Origin: Arachnia propionica
Lineage (GTDB): Bacteria > Actinomycetota > Actinomycetes > Propionibacteriales > Propionibacteriaceae
Direction of reading: 5' to 3'
DNA length: 64,000 bases
NCBI GenBank assembly: GCA_002748325.1
Contig: PDSD01000039.1
Location: 1-64,000, forward strand
Below, piece after piece: positions 20,774 through 32,025 of this stretch. The stretch's first letter is position 1. Each line of letters begins with the position of its first letter. Under the pieces are notes generated by a model that saw nothing but the letters and a program-made list of their open reading frames with translations, searched no databases and was not told the DNA's origin. The position numbers and the translations under genes were made by a program.

Positions 20774-22728
20774 TGGCTGGTAGCACCTCAAAACGAGTCC
20801 GTAGCGGTAGCAAGACCGCCACGCGCAGGCCGCGGTCGAGTTCACCGCGCGGCAAGCAGCGCCCAGCTAGCGGGAAAAAACCCGCAACTAGTCGGCGTCG
20901 CAGCCGTTCGCGTCGCTCCTGGCGAATGCCGTTGGGGCGCTCTGCCCGACGGATCAGGGTGTTCGTTGTTTTCCTGACCGTCCTGCTGGTGTTGGTGTTG
21001 GGACGAGCCGTCCAATTACAGGTCATCGATTCCACCGCATTCGCTGCCGAGGCAGCGAAACGCATGTCGCGTTCCCAAGAGATCGCTCCCGTGCGCGGCA
21101 CCATCTACGACCGAAATGGGGCAGTGCTCGCGGCGACCGAACCGGCGGTAATTGTCAGCATTGATCCTGACATGGTCCTCACCAACGGCGCCGACAAGCG
21201 TCGCGCCATGACCGAGAAAGAGCAGCAAGAGGCCGCGGCAGCCCCGGACGCCGTCGCTGCCATTCTGGCCAAGCACCTAGGAGGCAAACCCGAAACCTAT
21301 CGGCGCCTCATTGATGCCGACCCGAAGTCTCGCTACCAGATCGTTGCTCGCCAGGTCCCCGCCGCGGTTTTTGCTGACATCCGAGCCGACATGCGAAAGG
21401 GCTACGACGGCGACGGCAAGCGGCCCTGGCACGGCGTGTTCTCCGAACCTGACCCGATCCGCACCTATCCCAACCGCAGCCTGGCCAGCGGCGTGGTCGG
21501 GTTCACAAATGGCGAGGGTCAAGGGGTGCTGGGCATCGAACGCGCTTACAACCAGGAGTTGACCGGTGAACCTGGCCTGATGATCTATGAGCGGTCCCGC
21601 TACGGGCGCATCCCGCTCGGCACCAATGTCATGGAGCCAGCCGTCGACGGCATGGACTACACGCTAACCATCGACTCCGACCTGGAATGGGCTACCGAAC
21701 AATTCCTGGCCGAGGGAATGCGCAACTCCGGCGCCAAGACCGGAATGGCGATCGTCATGAACGTTGATAACGGCGAAATCCTGGCTATGGCCAACGCGCC
21801 TGGGTTCGATCCCTCCCGGCCCGGCGACGCAGCCCCGACTGACCTCAGCAACCGGGCGGTAGCTGCTACTTACGAGCCTGGCTCGGTGCAAAAAGTGCTG
21901 ACCATGGCGGCCTTGGCCGATGCTGGGCTCGTCACCCCGGACACCAAGGTCGTTGTGCCAGAACGGATCGCCTCCGGCGGCGGCTACGTTCGGGACGCTT
22001 TCTCGCATGGCACGCTGCAGCTGACGGCGCGTGGCGTCCTCACCCATTCCTCGAATATCGGCACCATTCAGTTGGCCCGCCAACTGCCTAAGGCAGACTT
22101 GGCGAACTATCTCAGCAACTTTGGGTTGGGTACGCCGACGGCTTGTGGGCTGCCCGCTGAGTCCTCGGGGAAGTTGCCGAAGGCCGACATGGCCGACTAC
22201 ACCAGAGACCAGATTTCGTTCGGTCAGGGGCTCTCAGTGACGGCGGTGCAAATGGCTGGGGCGGTTTCCGCTGTCGTCAACGGCGGCACCTGGCATCAGC
22301 CACACCTGATCAAGGCCGTCACGAATTCGGAAGGTTCGCCGGAGCTGGTTGACGAGGTCGCCTCGCGACAGGTCATCTCGCCGGAGGCTTCGGCGGCGGT
22401 GGTCGACATGATGGAAGCAGTGATCGCGCAGGGTTCGGGTGACCGCACCATTCCTGGGTACCGCACCATCGGCAAATCCGGCACCGCCCAGCGCTATGAC
22501 CCGAACTGCAAGTGCTACAACGGCTTCACCGCATCCTTCGTTGCCGCGGCACCCGCGGAGGATCCCAAGCTGTTGGTCTATGTGGTGTTGGATCAGCCGA
22601 CTCACGGCAATTCCGGTAGCGTCTTGGCGCTGCCCGTCGCCAACAAGATCTTGCAGGTGGCCCTCCCGCGGTACAACGTCCTGCCGAGCACTAGTGAGGC
22701 TCCCAACGAGCCGCTGACCTTCGAGTGA
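20773..22728 (+). CDS. ftsI: Peptidoglycan transpeptidase FtsI/PBP3 (PbpB)
   Basis: PBP dimer and transpeptidase domains; SVQK, SSN, KSGT motifs; Arg/Ser-rich cytoplasmic N-terminus. Confidence 0.93.
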   Translation: MAGSTSKRVRSGSKTATRRPRSSSPRGKQRPASGKKPATSRRRSRSRRSWRMPLGRSARRIRVFVVFLTVLLVLVLGRAVQLQVIDSTAFAAEAAKRMSRSQEIAPVRGTIYDRNGAVLAATEPAVIVSIDPDMVLTNGADKRRAMTEKEQQEAAAAPDAVAAILAKHLGGKPETYRRLIDADPKSRYQIVARQVPAAVFADIRADMRKGYDGDGKRPWHGVFSEPDPIRTYPNRSLASGVVGFTNGEGQGVLGIERAYNQELTGEPGLMIYERSRYGRIPLGTNVMEPAVDGMDYTLTIDSDLEWATEQFLAEGMRNSGAKTGMAIVMNVDNGEILAMANAPGFDPSRPGDAAPTDLSNRAVAATYEPGSVQKVLTMAALADAGLVTPDTKVVVPERIASGGGYVRDAFSHGTLQLTARGVLTHSSNIGTIQLARQLPKADLANYLSNFGLGTPTACGLPAESSGKLPKADMADYTRDQISFGQGLSVTAVQMAGAVSAVVNGGTWHQPHLIKAVTNSEGSPELVDEVASRQVISPEASAAVVDMMEAVIAQGSGDRTIPGYRTIGKSGTAQRYDPNCKCYNGFTASFVAAAPAEDPKLLVYVVLDQPTHGNSGSVLALPVANKILQVALPRYNVLPSTSEAPNEPLTFE

Positions 22729-22732
22729 TGTC

Positions 22733-24271
22733 GTGGGCGGCAACATTGTCACTCGGGGCGCAAAGCCCTTGGCGTCGCTGGTGGCGGGTCTCGACGTAGT
22801 TGGCCCCGTCGACGGCAGGCTCATCAGCGATATTGTCCTGGACTCGCGCAAGGTGCAGCCCGACTCGTTGTATGTGGCGTTACCCGGCCAACAGCAGCAT
22901 GGTGCCCGCTTCGCCGAAGCTGCGGTGGCAGCCGGGGCGGTAGCGGTTCTCACCGATGCGCAGGGGGCGGCCACTTGTGGTGAAGTGGGGGTGCCGGTGC
23001 TGGTTTCGAGCCAGCCTCGCGTCGCCATGGCCCACGCTGCGGTTCGCTTCTTCGATGCTCCGGGCCGCTCGCTAGAGCTGTTCGGCGTCACCGGCACCAA
23101 CGGCAAGACCACGGCCGTCTCGCTGCTGGCTGAAGCGCTGGCGGCCAGCGGTCGGCTGAGCGCCACCATCGGCACCCTGGGCTGCCGGATCGGCAGCGAG
23201 GCAATCCGCAGCGGGCGGAGCACCGTCACTACCCCCGAGGCTCCGGATCTGCAGGCTAACCTGGCGCAGCTACGTGCTCGCGGCGTGCAGGCGGCGGCCA
23301 TTGAGGTGTCGAGCCACGCGCTGCACTTCGAGCGGGTGCGCGGGCTGAAATTTGCGGTAACTGGTTTCCTGAATCTCGGGCGCGACCATTTAGATTTCCA
23401 CCCCAGTCTCGATGACTACTTCGACACCAAGGCCCGACTGTTTACCCCCGAATACACCGACGCGGCGGTGATCTGGCGGGACGACCCCCGCAGCCAGCAG
23501 CTCGTGCAGCGAGCAAGTCAATCGGGAGTGGCGCGCATCGTCACCGTCGGTACCGGCGAGGCTGACTATCGGCTGTTGAGCTATTCCGCGAACGCGGTGC
23601 TTGGGGGCACGGCGCTGATCGAACACGACGGTGACCAGTTCGAGCTGACGATCCAGCTGCCCGGCCGCTACAACATGATCGATGCGCTGGTGGCACTTGC
23701 CATGCTGGAAACCGTCGGATACGAGCGGGCGGGGATTCTCCCGGGACTAGCCCAGGCCCAGGTTCCCGGTCGGATGCAGCGGGTTGAGTTGGCAAGCGAA
23801 TCGCCCCTTGTGGTGGTCGACTTCGCCCACACCCCGCAGGCGATCACGGCGGCGTTGTCCAGTCTGCGGCAGGCACCCGAGCTGATCGTGGTCTTCGGCT
23901 GCGGCGGGGATCGGGACGCCACCAAGCGCGGCGACATGGGGGTAGCGGCCGCCGAGATCGCCGACCTTGTGATCGTCACCGACGACAATCCGCGGTTCGA
24001 AGATCCAGCAGCCATCCGAGCCGCAGCGCTGGCGGGGGCGAGGCAAGCGGCAACGCGGTCGGCCCGCCACCCCAAGGTCATCGAGGTGGCGGGCCGCCGA
24101 GCCGCCATCGAGCAGGCATTGCGCGCAGCCAGCACCGATAGTGTGGTAGCAGTTTTAGGCAAAGGGCACGAGACGGGGCAGATCGTCGCCGGCGTCACGT
24201 ATGATTTCGACGACGTAACCCAAGTGAAGGCAGCCTGGAGCTCCGTGAAGGAGGAGTATGAGGCCTCGTAG
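22733..24271 (+). CDS. murE: UDP-N-acetylmuramoyl-tripeptide synthetase (diaminopimelate-type)
   Basis: [42 protein letters not shown] (DNPR motif associated with DAP specificity). Confidence 0.95.
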   Translation: MGGNIVTRGAKPLASLVAGLDVVGPVDGRLISDIVLDSRKVQPDSLYVALPGQQQHGARFAEAAVAAGAVAVLTDAQGAATCGEVGVPVLVSSQPRVAMAHAAVRFFDAPGRSLELFGVTGTNGKTTAVSLLAEALAASGRLSATIGTLGCRIGSEAIRSGRSTVTTPEAPDLQANLAQLRARGVQAAAIEVSSHALHFERVRGLKFAVTGFLNLGRDHLDFHPSLDDYFDTKARLFTPEYTDAAVIWRDDPRSQQLVQRASQSGVARIVTVGTGEADYRLLSYSANAVLGGTALIEHDGDQFELTIQLPGRYNMIDALVALAMLETVGYERAGILPGLAQAQVPGRMQRVELASESPLVVVDFAHTPQAITAALSSLRQAPELIVVFGCGGDRDATKRGDMGVAAAEIADLVIVTDDNPRFEDPAAIRAAALAGARQAATRSARHPKVIEVAGRRAAIEQALRAASTDSVVAVLGKGHETGQIVAGVTYDFDDVTQVKAAWSSVKEEYEAS

Positions 24272-25691
24272 GCTGGCAGAGCTGGCGCAGATCATGGGCG
24301 GCGACAACGTAACCGTCGTTGGCGACTCCCAGGCCCAGGTGGGCCCAGCTGTGGTGATCGACAGCAGGCGCGCCAGTTCCGGGGCGCTCTTCGTTGCCAT
24401 TCCGGGTACCAGGGTCGACGGTCACGACTATGCGCCAGCTGCCGTCGATGCTGGCGCGGCCGCCGTGTTGGGTTCCGAGGTCACTGCGGCCGAGGTGCCG
24501 CACCTGCTTGTCGCCGATCCAGTAGTGGGGCTGTCCTGGCTGGCTCGGGGACTGGTCGACGAGGCCAGGGGCCGCGGCATGCTTAGCCTGGGCATCACCG
24601 GCTCCAGTGGCAAAACCAGTGCCAAGGACATGCTGGCGCACGTGCTGGCCGCCGACGCGGCCACGGTTGCGCCCGAGGCGAGCTTGAACAATGAGATCGG
24701 CGTGCCGCTGACCGCCTGCGGGGTTGCTGACGAAACCAGGTACCTGGTCACCGAAATGGGCGCTAGAGGCATCGGTCACATCGCCTGGTTGACTTCGCTG
24801 GTCGGGCTTGATGTCGGCATCGTGCTGAACGTCGGGGCGGCGCATGTCGGCGAGTTTGGCTCTATCGCGCAAACCGCCCAGGCAAAGGCTGAGATCGTGA
24901 CCGGGCTGTCCGAGGACGGCTGGGCCGTGCTAAACGCCGACGATCCCAGGGTGGCCAAGATGGCCGAAACCACGAAGGCTCAGGTGGCCTGGTTCGGCGA
25001 AGGAGACCTGCCGCCGGGGCCGCTGCAGGTAAGTGCCGAGCGGGTGTGCCTGGACGAGCTGAGCCGGGCGAGCTTCGACCTTGTGGTGCGCCGCGGCGGC
25101 GAGGCACAACGAGCGCCGGTCCAGTTGCGCTACGTGGGGCGGCACCACGTCGCCAATGCCCTGGCAGCAGCCGCCGCCGCAATGTGCGTGGGACTATCAG
25201 TCCCAGCTGCTGCCGCTGAACTCAGCCAGGCGACGCCACAGTCACCGTGGCGCATGGAACTGCAGCGCCGCAGCGACGACGTGCTGGTGCTCAACGACGC
25301 CTACAACGCGAATCCCGACTCTATGGCGGCCGCATTACGCGCGGCCACGCAGCTCCTCGACCGGCAGCGGGAACGCCAGCCGCGGGCGAAACTGGTCGCG
25401 GTGCTGGGGGACATGCTGGAGCTCGGGCCGGATGCCGACGCCCAACATCGGCGGCTAGCACGCCTGGCGGCAGCAGGAAAAGTCGCGGAAATCGTCGCAG
25501 TAGGCAATTATGCAACTGTGCTGTGTGAGTCTGCCAACGAAATGGGGCTTCGCGCCACGCCAGCCACCCGAGACGAGGTCTCGGCGTTGCTACAGCTGGC
25601 GCCTGGCGACGTGGTAGTGATTAAAGGTTCCCGGGCGATCGGGCTGGAAGTGGTGGCGCAACAGCTGCTAGAGGGGGAGGCTCAGTCGTGA
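24258..25691 (+). CDS. murF: UDP-N-acetylmuramoyl-tripeptide--D-alanyl-D-alanine ligase
   Basis: GITGSSGKTSAKDMLAHVL, LNNEIGVPLT, NDAYNANPDSM. Confidence 0.95.
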   Translation: MRPRRLAELAQIMGGDNVTVVGDSQAQVGPAVVIDSRRASSGALFVAIPGTRVDGHDYAPAAVDAGAAAVLGSEVTAAEVPHLLVADPVVGLSWLARGLVDEARGRGMLSLGITGSSGKTSAKDMLAHVLAADAATVAPEASLNNEIGVPLTACGVADETRYLVTEMGARGIGHIAWLTSLVGLDVGIVLNVGAAHVGEFGSIAQTAQAKAEIVTGLSEDGWAVLNADDPRVAKMAETTKAQVAWFGEGDLPPGPLQVSAERVCLDELSRASFDLVVRRGGEAQRAPVQLRYVGRHHVANALAAAAAAMCVGLSVPAAAAELSQATPQSPWRMELQRRSDDVLVLNDAYNANPDSMAAALRAATQLLDRQRERQPRAKLVAVLGDMLELGPDADAQHRRLARLAAAGKVAEIVAVGNYATVLCESANEMGLRATPATRDEVSALLQLAPGDVVVIKGSRAIGLEVVAQQLLEGEAQS

Positions 25692-26758
25692 TTAATATTC
25701 TGCTGGCGGCCGGCCTATCTATGCTGATCAGCCTGATCGGCACGCCGTACCTAATTCGGCTGCTGCGGGCCAAACAATACGGCCAATTCATTCGCGAAGA
25801 CGGCCCGCAATCGCACCAGACCAAGCGCGGCACCCCCACCATGGGTGGGCTGGTCATCGTCGCTGCCGTAACGCTGGCCTATTTCGGCTCGCACCTGTTG
25901 CTGTGGAATCCCGTAACGCTGTCAAGCGTGCTGCTAATCGGATTGACGCTGGCGCTAGCCCTCCTCGGTTTCCTCGACGACTGGTCCAAGATCTCCAAAG
26001 AACGCTCACTGGGGCTCACCGCCCGCGGCAAGCTGTTGGGGCAATTCATCATTGGCGTCGCGTTCGGCGCGCTCGCACTGAATTTTCCGGACGAAAATGG
26101 GCTACGCCCGGCATCGCAGTTTGTCTCGTTACTGCGCGACATCAACTGGCTCCACCTGCCGTTAGCGGCGGCGATCATCTGGATCACGTTCCTCATCATG
26201 GCGTGGTCTAACGCGGTGAATCTGACCGATGGGCTCGATGGCCTGGCCGCAGGCAGCTCCACCTTGGTCTTTTCTGCCTATGCCCTGGTCAACATCTGGC
26301 ACTTCAACCAGCGATGCGCCCAGGTGATGATGGCAACTTCCCACTGTTATGAGGCTAGGGACCCCTACGATCTGGCGGTGGTCGCGGCCGCATTCGCCGG
26401 TGCCACCTTCGGTTTCCTGTGGTGGAATGCCAAACCTGCCCAGATCTTCATGGGTGATACCGGCTCGATGGCGATCGGCGGCGCCCTGGCCGGTCTCGCG
26501 GTCATGACCCGCACCGAGCTGCTGTTGGTCATCTTGGGTTTTCTGTTCGTCATGGAGGCCGGGTCGGTTGCCTTGCAGGTGGCGTTCTTCAAAGCGACGA
26601 AGGGCAGACGGATCTTCAAGATGTCCCCGATTCATCACCACTTTGAGCTGTCGGGCTGGCAAGAGATAACCGTCGTGATCAGATTCTGGATCATCGCCGG
26701 GGTGTGCGTCGCCATCGGCCTCGGGTTGTTCTACGCAGAATGGATCATCGGGCAGTGA
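25688..26758 (+). CDS. mraY: Phospho-N-acetylmuramoyl-pentapeptide-transferase
   Basis: [33 protein letters not shown]. Confidence 0.97.
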   Translation: MINILLAAGLSMLISLIGTPYLIRLLRAKQYGQFIREDGPQSHQTKRGTPTMGGLVIVAAVTLAYFGSHLLLWNPVTLSSVLLIGLTLALALLGFLDDWSKISKERSLGLTARGKLLGQFIIGVAFGALALNFPDENGLRPASQFVSLLRDINWLHLPLAAAIIWITFLIMAWSNAVNLTDGLDGLAAGSSTLVFSAYALVNIWHFNQRCAQVMMATSHCYEARDPYDLAVVAAAFAGATFGFLWWNAKPAQIFMGDTGSMAIGGALAGLAVMTRTELLLVILGFLFVMEAGSVALQVAFFKATKGRRIFKMSPIHHHFELSGWQEITVVIRFWIIAGVCVAIGLGLFYAEWIIGQ

Positions 26759-28218
26759 CGAAGGACTGGATGGCGGGCGCCAACCGGCTCTCGGATTGGG
26801 CCAGCGCCAACGTAGTTGTCGCCGGCTTAGGTGTTAGCGGCTATGCCGCCGCAGACGGCCTGCTGTCGTTGGGTGCTCGCATCACGGTGCTGGATGAATC
26901 CGATAAGCATCAGGCCAAGGCTGACCTGCTTAGTCAGCTGGGCGTCCGGGTGCGACTGGGGGCCGGGGCGACCGCTGAGCTGCCTGGCGATACCGACCTA
27001 GTGGTTACCTCACCGGGGTGGCTGCCGACGGCGCCGCTGCTGCGACAGGCAGCTGACCGTGGCATCCCCATCTGGGGTGAAACCGAGCTTGCTTGGCGCA
27101 TGATGCAACCCGACCGGGTGATCCCGTGGCTGGGCGTAACCGGCACCAACGGCAAAACCACAACCACGCAGATGCTCGATTCCATGCTGCGCGCTGCGGG
27201 GCTCAAATCGGCGGCGGTTGGCAACATTGGGCGCCCCATCGTCGAGGCGGTGTTGGATGAGGTCGACTACGACGTGCTGGCGGTGGAGCTATCCAGCTTC
27301 CAGCTGCATTGGATGAACAGTGTGCAATTCCACTCCGCTGCCGTGCTCAACCTGCACCCAGACCATCTAGAGTGGTACGCCGACTGCGGTGGCTATGATG
27401 CCTACATCGCCGACAAGGCGAGGATCTACCACCAGGTGCACCACGCTGCGGTCTACAACGTCGCCGAGCCCGCCACCGAGCAGTTGGTCCGGAACGCCGA
27501 CGTGGTGGCGGGGGCGCGCGCCATCGGTTTCACCGCTGGAATCCCCAGCCCAAGCATGCTCGGTGTGGTCGACGAGGTGCTCGTCGACCGCGCGTTCATC
27601 GAGCAGCGGCAGCACTCCGCATTGGAGCTGGCCAAACTCAGCGATGTCACCCCGTATGCACCTCACAACGTGGCGAATGCGCTGGCCGCCGCCGCCTTGG
27701 CGCGCAGCTTCGGGATTCCCGCCCAGGCCGTCGCCCAAGGGCTGCGCGACCTGGAACTCGCGGGGCACCGGATTCAGCCCGTCGCCGAACATGGGGGAGT
27801 CCGCTGGATCGACGACTCCAAGGCGACCAACCCGCATGCGGCCGACTCCGCGTTGCAGGCCTTCGAGTCCGTGGTGTGGATCGCGGGTGGTCAAGCGAAG
27901 GGAACCACCTTCGACCAGTTGGTGGCTGACCACAAGCATCGAATGCGGGCGGCGATCGTCTATGGCGTGGACCGGGCCGAGATTGTGGCAGCTTTAGCAC
28001 GACACGCGCCCGAAGTACCAACATCTGTGCTGGATAGGCAAGACACTGGTGTGATGGATGAGGTAGTGGCCATGGCAGGCGCGATCGCTCAGGCGGGCGA
28101 TGTCGTGTTGCTGTCCCCAGGCTGTGCCAGTCTCGATCTGTTCGCTAGCTACGCCGACAGAGGCGACAAGTTTGCTGCCGCGATCCAAGATTGGATCGCT
28201 AAGGCGCCACCAGGATAG
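26755..28218 (+). CDS. murD: UDP-N-acetylmuramoylalanine--D-glutamate ligase
   Basis: [62 protein letters not shown]. Confidence 0.96.
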   Translation: MTKDWMAGANRLSDWASANVVVAGLGVSGYAAADGLLSLGARITVLDESDKHQAKADLLSQLGVRVRLGAGATAELPGDTDLVVTSPGWLPTAPLLRQAADRGIPIWGETELAWRMMQPDRVIPWLGVTGTNGKTTTTQMLDSMLRAAGLKSAAVGNIGRPIVEAVLDEVDYDVLAVELSSFQLHWMNSVQFHSAAVLNLHPDHLEWYADCGGYDAYIADKARIYHQVHHAAVYNVAEPATEQLVRNADVVAGARAIGFTAGIPSPSMLGVVDEVLVDRAFIEQRQHSALELAKLSDVTPYAPHNVANALAAAALARSFGIPAQAVAQGLRDLELAGHRIQPVAEHGGVRWIDDSKATNPHAADSALQAFESVVWIAGGQAKGTTFDQLVADHKHRMRAAIVYGVDRAEIVAALARHAPEVPTSVLDRQDTGVMDEVVAMAGAIAQAGDVVLLSPGCASLDLFASYADRGDKFAAAIQDWIAKAPPG

Positions 28219-28225
28219 GAAAACC

Positions 28226-29461
28226 ATGTCTACATCGGACGTCGCAGCTTCCCCGGCGCGGCCGACTATAGCTTCACCCCAGCCGCGGGCCATCGTGTCT
28301 TCTCCGATGGCCGACTACTACATGCTGATTCTCGCCGTGGCGGTGTTGGTCACGCTTGGCGAACTCATGGTGTTGTCTTCTTCCGCCGCGTTGGCGCAGG
28401 CGGCTGGGAAAAGCCCCTACCACTACTCGATTCAGCAACTGCTCCATCTAGGCATCGGGGTAATTGCGGCCGTCTTGCTGAGCCGTTTCCCGGCCGACTG
28501 GCTTCGCCGCCTGGGATGGGTGGCCTGGGGCCTGGCGCTAGTGCTGTTGATGCTGATCTTTACCCCGATGGGTTACTCCTACCAAGGCAACCGAAACTGG
28601 CTTCGCATCGCCGGTTTTACCTTTCAGCCATCGGAGTTCGCCAAGCTAGCGCTAATCGTTTGGTCCGCAGCTGTGTTGCACCTGAAACGCAAACAACTTC
28701 ATGACCCGGCACGGCTGGTCTGGCCGTTTGTGCCCGGGGCTGCCTTGATCCTGGCCTTGATCCTGGCCGAACGTGACGTGGGCACCGGGCTTGTCGTCGG
28801 GTTCGTGATCTTGGCGCTGCTGTTTTTTGTCGGGGTGCCGTATCGGGTGCTCGTGCCAGCGACCCTCTTCGCCAGCGTCGTGGTGGGTTTCCTAATCCGG
28901 TTCTCCGACAGCCGCATGAGCCGAATCCAGGTTTTTTTGGACCCGCAATCGAATCCCGACCTAGCCAGCCAACCGCTGGCCGCGCTGTACGCCATGGCGA
29001 CCGGCGGCTGGTGGGGCACCGGCCTGGGCGCCGGCAGACAGAAATGGGGAGGGCTCAAGGACGGCGTCCACACCGACTTCATCTTCGCGGTGATCGGCGA
29101 GGAATTGGGACTGTTCGGCGTGGTCCTACTGGTGATCATGTTTGCGCTGATCGCGCGGGCGGGATTGTCCATCGCGTTGAAGTCCGACCGAATGTTCAAC
29201 CGGCTCGCTGCCGCCGGGATTGTCGCCTGGTTCCTGGCACAGGCCATCGTCAATATGGCAGTAGTGATGCATCTGGTGCCCGTGCTTGGGGTGCCGTTAC
29301 CGTTTGTCTCTTCGGGTGGCTCGGCACTGGTCGCTAGTCTGATGGCGGTAGGGGTGCTGCTGTCGTTGGCGCGGGATACCCCGGCGGCCAGGCGATATCT
29401 GCGGGCGCAGAAACGAAAGGCTGGGCCGCGGCTGACGAGTGTCATGGCGGATAGGAGTTAG
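28226..29461 (+). CDS. ftsW: SEDS peptidoglycan polymerase FtsW
   Basis: SEDS helices; WLRIAGFTFQPSEFAKLALI, DFIFAVIGEELGL, PLPFVSSGGSAL. Confidence 0.94.
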   Translation: MSTSDVAASPARPTIASPQPRAIVSSPMADYYMLILAVAVLVTLGELMVLSSSAALAQAAGKSPYHYSIQQLLHLGIGVIAAVLLSRFPADWLRRLGWVAWGLALVLLMLIFTPMGYSYQGNRNWLRIAGFTFQPSEFAKLALIVWSAAVLHLKRKQLHDPARLVWPFVPGAALILALILAERDVGTGLVVGFVILALLFFVGVPYRVLVPATLFASVVVGFLIRFSDSRMSRIQVFLDPQSNPDLASQPLAALYAMATGGWWGTGLGAGRQKWGGLKDGVHTDFIFAVIGEELGLFGVVLLVIMFALIARAGLSIALKSDRMFNRLAAAGIVAWFLAQAIVNMAVVMHLVPVLGVPLPFVSSGGSALVASLMAVGVLLSLARDTPAARRYLRAQKRKAGPRLTSVMADRS

Positions 29462-29464
29462 TTG

Positions 29465-30553
29465 ATGGTGAGTGTGGCGTTGGCGGGCGGTGGCACTGCG
29501 GGACATACGTCGCCATTGATCGCAACCGCGAAGGCGATCTTAGAATTGGCGCCGCAGGCGAAATTGGTTTGTATCGGGACGCCGAAGGGGCTGGAGACTC
29601 GGGTCATTCCCGCCGCCGGGCTGGAGTTAAAGCTGATCCCGCCGGTGCCGATGCCGCGCCGAGTCAACCTGGACCTGATCAAGTTGCCCTACCGGCTCAC
29701 CAAGGCTGTCTGGCAGTCGCGGCGCATCTTGCGAGAGGCGAAGGCCGACGTGCTGGTTGGCTTCGGCGGCTATGCCTCGATCCCGGCGTATCTGGCCGCC
29801 CGCTGGCTGGGGATTCCTGTCGTCATCCATGAGGCCAACCTGCTTCCCGGGCTGGCCAATCGGGTGGGGGCCAAGTTTGCCGCCCGGGTGGCCACGGCTT
29901 TCCCCGACACCTCGCTGCCGAAGGCCAAGCACATTGGGATGCCCATGGCGAAGAGCATCAGCGATAATCCGTGGCAGCCCGAAGTTGCCCGGGCAGAGTT
30001 TGGCCTGGCGGCCGAGCTGCCGGTGTTGCTGGTGAGTGGCGGCTCCCAGGGTGCCCGCGCCATAAACCTGGCAGTCGCGGATGTGATCCCACGGCTGCTT
30101 GCCGCGGGCGTGCAGGTGCTGCACGTGCTGGGGCCGAAGAACTTCACCGACGAACATCAACCCCAGCAAGCCGAGAACGGAGCCTGCTATCAGCCCGTTG
30201 CCTTCGTCGAGGACATGAGTCTTGCCTATGCTGCCGCCGACCTGATGGTGGCGCGGGCTGGTGCAGCCACCGTAATGGAGACGGCCGTAAGCGGGTTGCC
30301 GGTCATTTTCATCCCCTTGCCGTGGGGCAACGGAGAGCAGGCGCGCAATGCGGCTAGCCTGGTGGCAGTGGGGGCCGGAGTCATGTTGCCAGAGAGTGAA
30401 CTGACCGCAGATCGGCTGGCAAGCGAGGTGCTGGGGCTGTGCGAATCGGCCGAAGACCTCGCCAAAATGGGGCAGCTCGCCCGCGAGCACTACCCGGCTC
30501 AGGCAGCTTCGGAGCTTGCCCGCACGATACTTGGCCTGCAGCAGGAGGAATAA
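29465..30553 (+). CDS. murG: UDP-GlcNAc transferase MurG
   Basis: ALAGGGTAGHTSPLIATA, GFGGYASIPAYLAARWLGIPVVIHEAN, SGGSQGARAIN. Confidence 0.96.
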   Translation: MVSVALAGGGTAGHTSPLIATAKAILELAPQAKLVCIGTPKGLETRVIPAAGLELKLIPPVPMPRRVNLDLIKLPYRLTKAVWQSRRILREAKADVLVGFGGYASIPAYLAARWLGIPVVIHEANLLPGLANRVGAKFAARVATAFPDTSLPKAKHIGMPMAKSISDNPWQPEVARAEFGLAAELPVLLVSGGSQGARAINLAVADVIPRLLAAGVQVLHVLGPKNFTDEHQPQQAENGACYQPVAFVEDMSLAYAAADLMVARAGAATVMETAVSGLPVIFIPLPWGNGEQARNAASLVAVGAGVMLPESELTADRLASEVLGLCESAEDLAKMGQLAREHYPAQAASELARTILGLQQEE

Positions 30554-32025
30554 TGGTGATGATCGAGCCGATCGAGGTCGTTCCGGTCGATGAAGTGGGA
30601 AAAATCCACTTCATCGCGATCGGCGGTTCCGGCATGAGCGGCATCGCAAGGCTGTATGCCGAACATGGCATCCCCACCAGTGGCTCAGACCGCAGTGACT
30701 CCAACACCTTGAAGTCACTACAGCGGCTCGGCATCCAGACCTATGTCGGGCACGATGAGGCGCAACTGGGTGACGCGGATACCGTAGTCATCTCCTCCGC
30801 CATCCGGGAAGAAAACGTTGAGCTTGCCGCCGCCCGCCGCAAGGGGCTGCGCGTGTGGCATCGCTCCGCCGCGTTAGCGGCACTCATGCTGGGCAAGCGG
30901 GCGGTGGCGGTGGCCGGTACGCATGGCAAGACAACCACCACGGCGATGACTGCCGTCATGCTCGCTGCAGCTGGCCGCGAACCGAGCTATGTCATCGGCG
31001 GGCCGCTGTCGACGACGGGCGTCAGCTCGGCATGGGGCTCCGGCGAAGCCTTCGTTATCGAGGCCGACGAGTCGGACGGCTCATTCCTGCAGTACCCAAC
31101 CGAGATCGCGGTGATCACCAACATCGAGGCGGACCATCTGATCAACTGGGGAACCCCGGCGGCGTACGCCGGTGGTTTCAAACAGTTCGCTACCTCGGCC
31201 ACCGTCAAGACCGTGGTCATCAACGTCGATGACCCTGGCACCCGAGCCCTAGCCGATGAGCTTGCCGAGGAGGTCGCGAATGGGACACAGTCGGTGCGGT
31301 TGATCCGCTACGGTGAATCACCCGATGCCGACGTCCGCATCACCGAGGTCCGGTCGCGGCCGTTCGGGATCGCAGCCACCATCACCTTCGGCGACGAGTC
31401 TGGCCCGATCGAACTGCAGGTCCCCGGCAATCACAATCTCGCCAATGCTTCGGCGGCCTACGCCGTGGGCCGTTCGCTGGGACTGAGCCACGACGAGGCA
31501 GTCAAGGCACTCGCCCAATTCGAGGGGACGCTACGCAGGTTCCAGTTGATAACCGACACCGACGGTGTCCGGGTATTCGACGACTACGCCCACTTGCCAA
31601 CCGAGATCCGGGCCGCGCTGACCGCCGCAAGACGGGCCACCGAGGCTGGCAACGAGGCCACCGGGCTCTCTGGCCGCCTTATTGCCTGCTTCCAGCCGCA
31701 TCTTTACAGCCGAACCATCGATTTTGTTGAAGAGTTCGGTGAGGTGTTGACGCTGTCGGACATCGCCGTCGTCAACGATGTTGATGGCGCGCGAGAAGAC
31801 CCGGTGCCAGGAATAACTGGGCAACTGGTCGCCGACGCTGCTATCCGGCATGGCTGCGCCGAGGTGCACTATGTGCCAGAAAAATACGACCTGCCGGACG
31901 CACTCAACGAGCTTGCCAAACCCGGCGACCTCATCATCACCCTGGGATGCGGGGACGTGACGATCGTCGGCCCGCTGCTGGCTGATCTCTTGCGGCAACG
32001 AGTGAAGGCCAGCGACGTTGAATGA
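30553..32025 (+). CDS. murC: UDP-N-acetylmuramate--L-alanine ligase
   Basis: HFIAIGGSGMSGIARLY, AVAGTHGKTTTTAMTAVML, FDDYAHLPTEIRA, FQPHLYSRT. Confidence 0.96.
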   Translation: MVMIEPIEVVPVDEVGKIHFIAIGGSGMSGIARLYAEHGIPTSGSDRSDSNTLKSLQRLGIQTYVGHDEAQLGDADTVVISSAIREENVELAAARRKGLRVWHRSAALAALMLGKRAVAVAGTHGKTTTTAMTAVMLAAAGREPSYVIGGPLSTTGVSSAWGSGEAFVIEADESDGSFLQYPTEIAVITNIEADHLINWGTPAAYAGGFKQFATSATVKTVVINVDDPGTRALADELAEEVANGTQSVRLIRYGESPDADVRITEVRSRPFGIAATITFGDESGPIELQVPGNHNLANASAAYAVGRSLGLSHDEAVKALAQFEGTLRRFQLITDTDGVRVFDDYAHLPTEIRAALTAARRATEAGNEATGLSGRLIACFQPHLYSRTIDFVEEFGEVLTLSDIAVVNDVDGAREDPVPGITGQLVADAAIRHGCAEVHYVPEKYDLPDALNELAKPGDLIITLGCGDVTIVGPLLADLLRQRVKASDVE